From: DATGIQ01 sp035295665 | Lineage (GTDB): Bacteria > Planctomycetota > Planctomycetia > Gemmatales > Gemmataceae | Reading direction: 5' to 3' | Assembly: GCA_035295665.1 (NCBI GenBank) | Contig: DATGIQ010000019.1 | Coordinates: 1 to 14,883 of the forward strand | DNA length: 14,883 nucleotides | Part shown: positions 1 through 7,737 of the stretch, one piece after another | How the letters are laid out: each line of letters starts with the position of its first letter | Numbering within the stretch: position 1 is the first letter of the stretch | Translations under genes and position numbers: made by a program | Notes under the pieces: model-generated | Seen by the model: the letters and a program-made list of their open reading frames with translations, nothing else | Told to the model about the DNA's origin: nothing | The model's database searches: none

Positions 1-2605
1 CCCGCCCTTTTCCGGTCTTCACCGCGGCATCGACATCCCACAACCTTATGAAGCGGTCCGCACTCCCGGCCGCCAAAACCTTGCCGTTTGGGGAAAAGGC
101 AAGCGAACCAACCCGCAGCCAGCCGATCCCTTGGAAAGCACCGAACTCTTCTCGGGTCGCCGTATCCCAGAGCTTCACGGCCCTATCCCCGCCGGTGGCC
201 AACATTGCACCGTCCGGGGAAAAGACCGCACAATGGACGGGACCGGTGTGCAGCGTGTGCAAGAGCTGGCCGTTGGCGGCATTCCACAACTTCACGGTCT
301 CATCCGAATGGGCCGTGGCCAGCGTTTTGCTATCGGGTGAAAACGCCACGGACCGAACCTCCACTTTCGGCGGCACATCCAAAGCGGCTCGGACCTTCCA
401 CGAGTCCACCTCGAAGAGCTTCACGCTACCGCGGCCGTCGCCCTTCTCGAAATCCTGTCCCCCGACGGCCAAGGTTTTTCCGTCGGGCGCATACGCCAGG
501 TACGAAGCAGCATTGGCGGTCGCCAAGGGAGGAGCCGCCAGTTCTTTCGTGAGCAAACGCCAGATTCGGACGTTGTTTTGACTCCCCGCTGCCAGGGTTT
601 CGCCGTCGGGAGCGAAAGCCAGGGACTGCATGGGCAGCTTGTGTTCGCCGCCCAGGGCCATGAGCTCCTCCCCTCCAGTCGGCTGCCTGAGTCTTAGATT
701 GCCGTCCCCTTCTGCTGTTGCAAGAAACTGGCCGCCAGGGGAAAACGCGACCGAGTAGATGCACCACTTTTGGATTTGATCCATCATCCCTGTCGAATTG
801 ACGCTTAAGCTTCGGAACAAATCCGGGTCCCCGGGTTTCCACTGCACATGCCAAAGCCTGATTTCACCCCGTCGCGGGAGATTGCCGGATCGCTCCGCCG
901 AAGTACCGGCCAAGATTTTGCTATCGGGAGAAAACGCCAGCGACCCCACCTCGTCTAATAACTGGCCAAGGCCAATGGGCACATTTCCTGGTACTTTACT
1001 GGCCGGCTGATCGGACTTTGCAGCTTCTCGCTTGGCATGCTCCTGCCTGACCCGCACAATCTGTTTGCCGCCCCGGCTAATGGTGACCAGGTCTTTATCC
1101 ACGGGAACGGGCTTGCCATCTTTCATTGCCCGAATCCGGTGCTCCCCCGATTGCACGCGGATTTCTTGTGGGCCGGCGCCGTGAATGGCCAGCTCTTCCC
1201 CATCAATGGTCAGCTGGACCTGCGGGTCATCGACTTCTACAATCAGCGTCCCTTCCATGGTGGAAATGCGGAGCACGGTGGCCACCCATTGCTTGATCTG
1301 GGTCAACCCGCTGGCCTCGGTCAGCACCACGCCTCCGGCGATCAAGGGAAGAAATAGCGCGGCAACCTTGACCCAGCGGAAGCGAAGAGCGCCAGGCCCA
1401 GAGCGTGCAGCCTGGCCTGGATGGGGCTCGGTTCTCTGCCCGCGGCGTACTCCGGTCCGTTGCAGCTCCGCGAGATGGCGACCCAACAGATCCGCCACTT
1501 CCTGAGCGGTTTGGAAACGCTCCGCCGGATTCTTGGCATGCAGCTTATCGATGATCTCCACGAGCCAATGCGGAATGTCGGGGTTCACTTCCGCAAGCGG
1601 CTGCGGACTCTCTTCGGAAACGCGCCGCAGGACGGCCATGGCGGTGCTGGCCCGGAACGGCGGCTGGCCGGCACACAAGGCATACAACACACTCCCCAGG
1701 CTGAACAGGTCCGCGCGATGATCGACGGCGTCGCCGCGGGCTTGCTCGGGGGCCATGTACTGCGGCGTGCCGGCTACGTAGCCGCTCTGGGTCAGGCTGG
1801 CGTCGTCAGCCGCCCGCGCCAGTCCGAAATCGGTGATCTTCACCCGCTCCACGCCATTGTGCAGCAAAATGTTGGCAGGCTTGATGTCGCGGTGCACCAA
1901 CCCCTGAGCGTGTGCGGCGGCCAACCCCTTGGCCGCTTGCATGCCGATGCGGAGGATTTCCTTCAGCTCCAGGGCCCCCCGTCGGTCCAGCCGCTCCTGA
2001 AGCGCTACGCCGGCGACATATTCCATCACAAGGTAGGGCAGGCCCTTCGCTTCCTCGACTGCGTAGATTGCAACGATGTGTTCATGGCTGATGGCGGCCG
2101 CCGCTCGGGCTTCGCGCTCGAACCGCCTGCGCGCCGCGGAGCTGGTTGCCAGCTGTGGGGCCAGTACCTTGATGGCCACAATGCGGTGCAAGGCCGAATC
2201 AAACGCCTTGAAGACGATCCCCATGCCGCCTCGACCGATGACTTCGGTCACTTCATAATGCCCCAGCCGGCCGAGCTGTTCCGCATTCTTGGGAGGATCC
2301 AAGAAATCCAGATTCAATTCGTCGGCGGGGGGTATTTCGGGCTCCGTGTGCCGGGTTCGTGCTTCGTTCTTCATCTGGTTCATGATCCGCTCCAGACCAG
2401 CGTCGCGATCTTGCTCCTGTTGGGACAATTGCTCCGCCGTTCCGGCCCAGGACTCTTTTCCCGCGACCAGCTCCTCCAAACGCTGCTGGCACCGCGGGCA
2501 GGCGTCAAGGTGGCCGGTAAGCTCCGCCTGATCCTTTTCCGCTAGCTTGCCATCCAGGAGATCCCTTAGCTCGGCCGGGCCGGGGCAAGAGATTGACGAA
2601 TTCAT
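1..2605 (-). CDS. Membrane-anchored Ser/Thr protein kinase with N-terminal HxxxCxxC motif and C-terminal WD40 repeats (partial, runs off left edge)
   Basis: The reading frame is open from ATG at 2605 to the window edge (868 codons, no stop), so the C-terminus is missing. In order it shows: H32-x3-C36-x2-C39, like the zinc-binding motif of anti-sigma (zf-HC2) domains; a Hanks-type kinase domain with GRGGMG (124-129), VAIK lysine K146, HRDIKPAN with D240, DFG at 259-261 and APE at 285-287; one hydrophobic span (about 412-428); a PEGA-like beta segment (about 447-515); and seven WD40-type units (about 540-868) of the form AFSPDxxxLA...xxLWD. All catalytic motifs are intact, so an active kinase is expected. 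The kinase domain should be cytoplasmic and the WD40 part extracytoplasmic. It lies 15 nt behind the sigma gene, with GAGGTG four nt before the ATG, so the two are probably one operon. Inference: the N-terminal motif may contact the partner sigma factor. Confidence 0.93.
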   Translation of the reverse strand, partial: MNSSISCPGPAELRDLLDGKLAEKDQAELTGHLDACPRCQQRLEELVAGKESWAGTAEQLSQQEQDRDAGLERIMNQMKNEARTRHTEPEIPPADELNLDFLDPPKNAEQLGRLGHYEVTEVIGRGGMGIVFKAFDSALHRIVAIKVLAPQLATSSAARRRFEREARAAAAISHEHIVAIYAVEEAKGLPYLVMEYVAGVALQERLDRRGALELKEILRIGMQAAKGLAAAHAQGLVHRDIKPANILLHNGVERVKITDFGLARAADDASLTQSGYVAGTPQYMAPEQARGDAVDHRADLFSLGSVLYALCAGQPPFRASTAMAVLRRVSEESPQPLAEVNPDIPHWLVEIIDKLHAKNPAERFQTAQEVADLLGRHLAELQRTGVRRGQRTEPHPGQAARSGPGALRFRWVKVAALFLPLIAGGVVLTEASGLTQIKQWVATVLRISTMEGTLIVEVDDPQVQLTIDGEELAIHGAGPQEIRVQSGEHRIRAMKDGKPVPVDKDLVTISRGGKQIVRVRQEHAKREAAKSDQPASKVPGNVPIGLGQLLDEVGSLAFSPDSKILAGTSAERSGNLPRRGEIRLWHVQWKPGDPDLFRSLSVNSTGMMDQIQKWCIYSVAFSPGGQFLATAEGDGNLRLRQPTGGEELMALGGEHKLPMQSLAFAPDGETLAAGSQNNVRIWRLLTKELAAPPLATANAASYLAYAPDGKTLAVGGQDFEKGDGRGSVKLFEVDSWKVRAALDVPPKVEVRSVAFSPDSKTLATAHSDETVKLWNAANGQLLHTLHTGPVHCAVFSPDGAMLATGGDRAVKLWDTATREEFGAFQGIGWLRVGSLAFSPNGKVLAAGSADRFIRLWDVDAAVKTGKGR

Positions 2606-2620
2606 GAAGCACCTCGAAAT

Positions 2621-3217
2621 CTATTCCTCGCGCAGTTGCCGGACCTGTTCTTTCAGCTGAGCCATGATCCGGCTCTTGGCCAGGTAAACTGCTGCCACGG
2701 TCATCTTCAACTCCTGGGCCACTTCTTTGCCGTTCTTCCCCAGGACCGCTGTTTGCCAAAAAGCTTGCCAGGTCGATTCCTGTACTCGACTGCGAACCTG
2801 CTTGGCGGCGCAAGCAAATAGTTGCCGCTCGTAATCCTGGTCCCACTCTGCAGCCTGATCCTCTTCGGGGGCCGGCCGTGCTTTCAAAAGTTCCTGGGCG
2901 CCCGTATCGCCCGTCCCTCGGTCGTATGGCCGGCCACGTGTCAGGAAGTTCCGCAGCTTGTTGCGGACGACCGTAAACAGCCAGCCCCGAAACGATCCGC
3001 GCTGCCGGTCATAGTCCAGCTCGGGAATGGTTTTCGCCACCACCCGCAAGACAACCTGGGTCAAATCCGCGGCGTCCGCGTCCTGCAAGCCGTTTTTGCG
3101 AGCGAAGCCGTGAATCAGGGGCGCATAGATCTCCACAAACTGACACCATGCCTGGTTATCCTGCGGGTCGCGGATGCGCACCAACAGGCTGGGTCTCGTG
3201 ATTGGCGAATCACCCAT
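2621..3217 (-). CDS. ECF-type RNA polymerase sigma factor
   Basis: A 198-residue sigma-70-family protein of ECF size. The region 2 core is at about 27-92 (FVEIYAPLIHGFAR, then DLTQVVLRVV and GSFRGWLFTVVRNKLRNFL). Region 4 is at about 150-195, with a helix-turn-helix around GKEVAQELKMTVAAVYLAKSR. It should direct RNA polymerase to a specific promoter set that cannot be deduced here. The ATG at 3217 is chosen because a strong Shine-Dalgarno (AAGGAGAGG, 3225-3233) ends seven nt upstream. A longer version from TTG at 3238 would translate that ribosome-binding site as protein. The gene is followed after 15 nt by the kinase gene, the usual planctomycete sigma/kinase arrangement. No separate anti-sigma gene is visible; the kinase's HxxxCxxC segment could play that part (inference). 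Confidence 0.93.
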   Translation of the reverse strand: MGDSPITRPSLLVRIRDPQDNQAWCQFVEIYAPLIHGFARKNGLQDADAADLTQVVLRVVAKTIPELDYDRQRGSFRGWLFTVVRNKLRNFLTRGRPYDRGTGDTGAQELLKARPAPEEDQAAEWDQDYERQLFACAAKQVRSRVQESTWQAFWQTAVLGKNGKEVAQELKMTVAAVYLAKSRIMAQLKEQVRQLREE

Positions 3218-3224
3218 GGGGGAA

Positions 3225-3233
3225 CCTCTCCTT
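3225..3233 (-). promoter_or_regulatory. Ribosome-binding site deciding the sigma factor start
   Basis: On the minus strand AAGGAGAGG lies seven nt before the ATG at 3217. It is an almost ideal anti-16S match and rules out the upstream in-frame TTG at 3238. Confidence 0.75.
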
Positions 3234-3335
3234 AGCAAGTACCCAGGCCAGGCGAAAACCTATCATCGATTTTTGCACGAATGGGTGGATCGGACCACTG
3301 GAACGGCCTGCACGCACCGATTCCTCAGCTCCACA

Positions 3336-3387
3336 GGATGGACGTGCCCGCTCAGGATACCGCGGTCCGTCGCTGGCGCGTCCGGCT
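3336..3387. repeat. Degenerate copy of the palindromic repeat found at 7609-7684
   Basis: The segment CGCTGGCGCGTCCGGCT at 3371-3387 is identical to the inner part of the right arm of the inverted repeat at 7659-7675. A decayed complementary arm (GGATGGACGTGCCCGC, 3336-3351) lies 19 nt upstream and matches the expected complement at 10 of its last 12 positions. This gives a hairpin of the same design as the 7609-7684 element. Seen directly: the shared 17-mer and the partial partner. Inferred: both are copies of a dispersed genomic repeat. Confidence 0.6.
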
Positions 3388-3593
3388 TGTGGCAGAGTCG
3401 GCCAGGCACCAGCCTTTAGACGTGGAGATGTCCTTTCTTGTACATGAAGCAATCGGAATTGATCCCCCTGGGGCGAATCGTTGCAACGGTTCTGCCAGAG
3501 TGGTAACCTCAGGTCCTGGAATCGCATTGGAAACCGCAGAAGGCGCCCATCCGGGAAGGATCCGTCTGTCTGCTTGATCCGAGGAGACCGCTC

Positions 3594-6500
3594 ATGTTAC
3601 TCCCCTTGCTTCGTCACCTGCTTGGCCCAGCGTCCCGTCCGGTCTGTCGGTCCCAGAGGTCTCGGCGCTACTGTGCGAACGGGCCGATCGTGGAGCGTCT
3701 CGAGGATCGCTGCCTGCTGGCGGTCTTCACAGTTACAAGCACGGATGATACGGGCTCCGGCTCGCTGCGACAGGCGATCCACGATGCCAATGCCAACCCG
3801 GGGCTGGATACGATCGCCTTTAACATCGGCGACGGCGGCGTGCAGACGATCGTCCCGAACAGCCCTCTGCCCCCCATCACGGACCCCGTCATCATCGATG
3901 GCACGACGCAGCCCGGTTTTGCCGGCCATCCCGTCATCGTGCTCAATGGAAGCCATGCGGGCATCGCAAACGGGCTGGAGCTTGTGGCCGGTGGCTGTAC
4001 GGTACGTAGCTTGGTGATCCAGGGCTTTAATTTTGTGGCGCGTGCGGGTATCGAAATATTGTCGGGTAGCGGCAATCTCATCACGGGCAATTACATCGGC
4101 ACCGATGTTACTGGGACTGTCGCTGTGGGGAACGGCTATGGGATTATTGCATCGGACAGCAATACCATTGGGGGCACGGAACCCGGAAGCGGCAACCTCA
4201 TCTCGGGAAGCCTCTTCGCCGCCCTGAGCATCGGTTCGAACAATATCGTGCAAGGCAACGAGATCGGCACGGATATCACCGGCACTCAAGCGCTGGGTAA
4301 TGGCACAGGCGTGTACCTCAGCGGAGGCTTTCCCTTTGGACCGCTTTCCCTGGGCAACCTCATTGGCGGTACGGTACCCGGAGCGCGCAACGTGATCTCC
4401 GGCAATGTCGGGACCGGCATCCTCATCACGTCCGCCAACGAAATTGCCCTCCAAACGCCTTCGGCGGGCAGGAACATCATCCAGGGCAACTACATCGGCA
4501 TAGATGGTAGAGGTACACAGGCCCTCGGCAATGCCACGGGCATCTTTATTACCCCGGGCCGAACCGCGGTGGGCAATACGTTGATCGGCGGGACAGACAC
4601 CGGAGCCGGCAACGTCATCTCCGGCAACCGCGTCTCCGGCGTCGTCATTACACGCAGTGCCAGCAACGTGTTGCAGGGGAACTATATCGGCACCGATAGC
4701 ACCGGCACATACGCCGTGGGCAATCAGTCCTACGGCCTGGATTTTGCTCAGGGATCGAACAATCTCGTGGGAGGAACAACCGCTGAAGCGCGCAACCTCA
4801 TTTCCGGCAATAGCATTGCCGGCGTGCATCTCATCGACAACAGCGCCCGCGTCCAGGGAAATTGGATTGGTACCGATAGCACGGGCAGCGCCCCTTTGGG
4901 CAACGGCAGCGGCATCCGCGTCGACGGAACGGGTGTCACGATCGGCGGAACCGCGGCTGGCATGGGCAACCTCATTTCCGGCAACGCCTATGGTGTCTTC
5001 CTGACGGGGAGTGGTAACCGAGTCCAGGGCAATTCCATCGGTACCAACAGTGCCGGCACGAGTGCGGTCCCCAACGGCTACGGCGTCTACATCGTCGGCG
5101 GCTCGGATAACCTGATCGGGGGGGTCGATTCGGGAGCCGGCAACGTCCTCTCCGGCAACTTCAGCGGCGTCGTAATCTTCTCCAGCCAGGGCAACATGGT
5201 CCAAGGCAACCGAATCGGCACGGATGCCTCCGGCATGCTCGTCCTGAGGAACGGCGATGGCGTTGTCCTCAATGGGCCGGACAATCTGGTTGGGGGGATC
5301 GCGGCCGGGGCCGGCAATCTCATTTCCGGCAATCTCCAATCCGGCATAAACATTTCCAGTAGCGGCAACACGATTCAAGGCAACACGATCGGCACCACCA
5401 TCACAGGCACCGGCGGCCTGGGCAATGAAGAGGGAGTCTACATCGGCCTGGGAGCTACCAAGAATCTGCTCGGGGGCGTGGAAGCAGGAGCGGGCAATCT
5501 GATCTCCGGCAATCGCACGGCTGGCGTCTTGGTCTCCGGACAGGCGAACATGGTCCAGGGCAACTTGATCGGAACGGACGTCACCGGGACGCACGCGCTG
5601 GCCAACTTCACCGGTGTGCGTATCGAGGGCGGATCGGACAACCTCATCGGCGGCACGACCGCCCTGGCACGCAACCTCATTTCGGGAAACCTCTTTCCTT
5701 CCGTACAGGGATCGGGTGAAGGGATCCGGATCTCCGCGGGGCAACGCAACGTCGTGCAAGGCAATTATATCGGCACTGATATCTCTGGTAATCACAGCCT
5801 CGCGAATCGGACCGGTATCCAGATCATCGGAGGCCAGGACAACCAAATTGGCGGAACACAACCCGGTGCCGGCAATCTCATCTCCGGAAATGTCACTACG
5901 ACCATTGAGGGCATGTTCGGCGAAGGGATCCTCGTTTCCCAGGGCAATGGCAATGCAATCCAGGGCAACAGGATCGGAACCGATGTCTCCGGCAGCCAGG
6001 CGCTGGGCAACTACGAAGGGATCATCCTAGGCGACTCGGAGAATACGCTCGGGGGAACCGTGGCCGGCGCCGGCAATCTCATCTCGGGCAACCTGTACAA
6101 CGGCGTCGAGATCACCGGCAGCCGGAATCGAGTGCAGGGAAACAGCATCGGTACGGATGCGAGCGGCACCCGTGCCGTGCCCAACCAGAGGGCCGGCCTG
6201 GTGATCAACCCTTCGACCCCAAGCCCAACCCAGAATTTAATTGGAGGGACGGAGCCCGGCGCGCGCAACCTGGTCTCCGGCAATCCCATTGGGATCGAAC
6301 TGCACGGTGGGCCTGGCAACTGGATCCAGGGCAACTATGTCGGTACGGATGTGACCGGGAGCGTTGCGTTGGCGAATCGTTTTTACGGAATATGGCTTCC
6401 CGGCGCCAGTGACAATTGGATCGGGGGTACCAGCCCCGGTGCGGGCAATGTGATCTCCGGCAACGGCGACAGCGGCTTGTTTCTCGACATCTCTCGCAAT

Positions 6501-7544
6501 GGTCACATTCAGGGTAACTTCATCGGCACCGACGCCACAGGCACGCATGCCATTCCCAATGGGAGAGGCGTGCGGATTGAGAGCGTGTTGAGCAACGTCA
6601 TTGGAGGAACCGAACCTGGGGCCCGCAATGTGATCTCGGGCAACACCGAAGCCGGCATCGATTTCCCTTCGGTCCTCCCGGTTAACTTGGGCCAACAGGT
6701 GCAGGGCAACTACATCGGTACGGACGTTTCCGGTACGCTCGCTTTGCCCAACGGCACGGGGGTACACATCAGTGCTTCCAACCTTACCATCGGAGGGACG
6801 GCGGCCGGCGCCGGCAACCTCATTTCCGGAAATACGACCGATGGCATTGCCCTGTTGAGCGGCACTGGCAATGTGGTGCAAGGCAACCGGATCGGCGTCG
6901 ACGTTACCGGGACACAACCACTGGGCAACGGCGGCAACGGTGTGCTGGTCGGCGGCAACTTCCCCAGTGCCGCGTCGAATAACCTCCTTGGCGGAACCGC
7001 CGGCGGTGCGGCCAACACGATCGCCTTTAATGGTCACGATGGTATCCTCGTGATCCGGGGCACCGGCAATGCGATCCGGCAGAATTCGATCTTCTCCAAT
7101 GGCGGCCTGGGAATCGAACTCCTTAAGGGGGGCAACAAGATGCAGCCGGCACCGGTACTTACCTCGGCGACGTCGAGCGGAGGCATCACCGCGATCCAGG
7201 GGACGCTCACCAGCACACCCAATACGACATTCATCATCGAGCTCTTCGCGAACACGGAGTGTGATCCATCCGGTTTCGGCGAAGGGGAACGATTCCTCGC
7301 TTCCCTTCCGGTCACGACCGACGCCACCGGCGCGGCAAGCTTCACGGTGATCCTGGCCATCCCCGTCGATCTGGGCCAATTCATGACCGCGACTGCGACC
7401 GATCCGGCGGGCAACACCTCGCAGTTCTCCAACTGTGTGGAGGTGGACATGACAGGGCCTCCCGGCGCTCCGGTTGATGGCGAACACAGCACCGTACGCT
7501 CTCTCCGGGATATCGAAGAGACTCGGAAGTCACGTCCGCGTTGA
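3594..7544 (+). CDS. Giant exported parallel beta-helix repeat protein with LExRxLL-type N-terminal motif
   Basis: A 1316-residue protein. The N-terminus lacks a classic hydrophobic leader but has VERLEDRCLLA (33-43), matching the LEPR-XLL motif of planctomycete surface and extracellular proteins, followed by a CSLREA-like stretch (TDDTGSGSLRQAIHDAN). About residues 160-1110 hold 16 copies of a roughly 63-residue unit with core QGNxIGTDxTGTxALGNGxG, then xNxIGGTxxGAGNLISGN. This pattern is typical of right-handed parallel beta-helices (PbH1/NosD-like). A last degenerate coil (IRQNSIFSNGGLGIEL) caps it. Residues about 1185-1290 form a beta-rich domain (TFIIELFANTECDPSGFGEGERFL, then FMTATATDPAGNTSQFS) often seen at the end of such proteins. 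The charged tail ends without a visible sorting signal. GAGGAG (3581-3586) lies seven nt before the ATG. No polysaccharide-lyase catalytic set is recognisable, so a structural, adhesive or carbohydrate-binding role is more likely than enzymatic; the substrate is unknown. Confidence 0.92.
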   Translation: MLLPLLRHLLGPASRPVCRSQRSRRYCANGPIVERLEDRCLLAVFTVTSTDDTGSGSLRQAIHDANANPGLDTIAFNIGDGGVQTIVPNSPLPPITDPVIIDGTTQPGFAGHPVIVLNGSHAGIANGLELVAGGCTVRSLVIQGFNFVARAGIEILSGSGNLITGNYIGTDVTGTVAVGNGYGIIASDSNTIGGTEPGSGNLISGSLFAALSIGSNNIVQGNEIGTDITGTQALGNGTGVYLSGGFPFGPLSLGNLIGGTVPGARNVISGNVGTGILITSANEIALQTPSAGRNIIQGNYIGIDGRGTQALGNATGIFITPGRTAVGNTLIGGTDTGAGNVISGNRVSGVVITRSASNVLQGNYIGTDSTGTYAVGNQSYGLDFAQGSNNLVGGTTAEARNLISGNSIAGVHLIDNSARVQGNWIGTDSTGSAPLGNGSGIRVDGTGVTIGGTAAGMGNLISGNAYGVFLTGSGNRVQGNSIGTNSAGTSAVPNGYGVYIVGGSDNLIGGVDSGAGNVLSGNFSGVVIFSSQGNMVQGNRIGTDASGMLVLRNGDGVVLNGPDNLVGGIAAGAGNLISGNLQSGINISSSGNTIQGNTIGTTITGTGGLGNEEGVYIGLGATKNLLGGVEAGAGNLISGNRTAGVLVSGQANMVQGNLIGTDVTGTHALANFTGVRIEGGSDNLIGGTTALARNLISGNLFPSVQGSGEGIRISAGQRNVVQGNYIGTDISGNHSLANRTGIQIIGGQDNQIGGTQPGAGNLISGNVTTTIEGMFGEGILVSQGNGNAIQGNRIGTDVSGSQALGNYEGIILGDSENTLGGTVAGAGNLISGNLYNGVEITGSRNRVQGNSIGTDASGTRAVPNQRAGLVINPSTPSPTQNLIGGTEPGARNLVSGNPIGIELHGGPGNWIQGNYVGTDVTGSVALANRFYGIWLPGASDNWIGGTSPGAGNVISGNGDSGLFLDISRNGHIQGNFIGTDATGTHAIPNGRGVRIESVLSNVIGGTEPGARNVISGNTEAGIDFPSVLPVNLGQQVQGNYIGTDVSGTLALPNGTGVHISASNLTIGGTAAGAGNLISGNTTDGIALLSGTGNVVQGNRIGVDVTGTQPLGNGGNGVLVGGNFPSAASNNLLGGTAGGAANTIAFNGHDGILVIRGTGNAIRQNSIFSNGGLGIELLKGGNKMQPAPVLTSATSSGGITAIQGTLTSTPNTTFIIELFANTECDPSGFGEGERFLASLPVTTDATGAASFTVILAIPVDLGQFMTATATDPAGNTSQFSNCVEVDMTGPPGAPVDGEHSTVRSLRDIEETRKSRPR
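4071..6960 (+). repeat. Coding tandem repeat array, 16 units of about 190 bp
   Basis: Inside the beta-helix gene, 16 units each encode QGNxIGTD-type and GNLISGN-type motifs at an average spacing of about 63 codons. Insertions of a few codons make the spacing irregular. DNA words such as GGCAACCTCATTTCCGGCAA recur with synonymous changes. The units have therefore diverged under protein-level constraint and were not copied recently. Confidence 0.85.
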
Positions 7545-7737
7545 AGAAGGGGTGCAAGAAAAATTGGCCGTCGTTGCTATCATAGTACTGATGCTGGGCA
7601 AAGAGCCAGGGGACCCCGGCCGGACGCGCCAGCGATGGAAGGCGTGATGCTGTCCCTGCGCTGGCGCGTCCGGCTGGGGTCCCGGAGTTACGACAACTTT
7701 CGTCCGCTAGCTCAAAGGAACAACCGGAGGACAGGCG
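7545..7737. other. Intergenic region between the beta-helix gene and the oxalate decarboxylase gene
   Basis: This 193-bp spacer contains a long inverted repeat (7609-7684) and the ribosome-binding site GGAGG (7726-7730) of the next gene. No clear promoter was identified, so a separate promoter for the decarboxylase is only presumed. Confidence 0.5.
7609..7684. repeat. Long inverted repeat, 26-nt arms with 24-nt loop
   Basis: The arm at 7609-7634 is complementary to 7659-7684 at 24 of 26 positions; one mismatch is internal and one is terminal. The loop is 7635-7658. The core word CGCTGGCGCGTCCGGC also occurs at 3371. There is no T-run after the hairpin, so a classic intrinsic terminator is not supported, although the stem could stop transcription or protect the 3' end of the beta-helix mRNA 65 nt upstream. 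The best reading is a dispersed palindromic (REP- or MITE-like) repeat. Confidence 0.8.

Larger units (their letters stand above)
3218..3593. other. Divergent intergenic region
   Basis: This 376-bp spacer separates the minus-strand sigma/kinase operon from the plus-strand beta-helix gene, so it should hold promoters for both. I see no convincing -35/-10 pair and no credible small gene. The recognisable parts are the two ribosome-binding sites at its edges and one copy of a palindromic repeat (3336-3387). Confidence 0.6.

Noticed and set aside
1421..2545. A 374-codon plus-strand frame opposite the WD40 kinase gene
   Set aside because: It is the shadow of the kinase, whose catalytic motifs are all intact on the minus strand.
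3218..3238. TTG at 3238 as the start of the first sigma factor
   Set aside because: The extra codons are the Shine-Dalgarno sequence of the ATG at 3217.
3597..5861. A 754-codon open frame on the minus strand across the beta-helix gene
   Set aside because: It is the antisense image of a GC-rich, highly periodic repeat gene. Its product is repetitive without family motifs, whereas the plus frame has clear domains and a good ribosome-binding site.
4071..6960. The regularly spaced repeats considered as a CRISPR array
   Set aside because: The units are about 190 bp, in frame, and encode conserved beta-helix coils. Repeats and spacers are not separable.
6237..7487. A 416-codon minus-strand frame across the second half of the beta-helix gene
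   Set aside because: Same cause: codon periodicity of the sense gene. It carries no recognisable domain.
7609..7684. The long inverted repeat called as an intrinsic terminator
   Set aside because: No T-run follows the stem on either strand, and a related copy lies upstream of a gene at 3336-3387, so a dispersed repeat is the better explanation.
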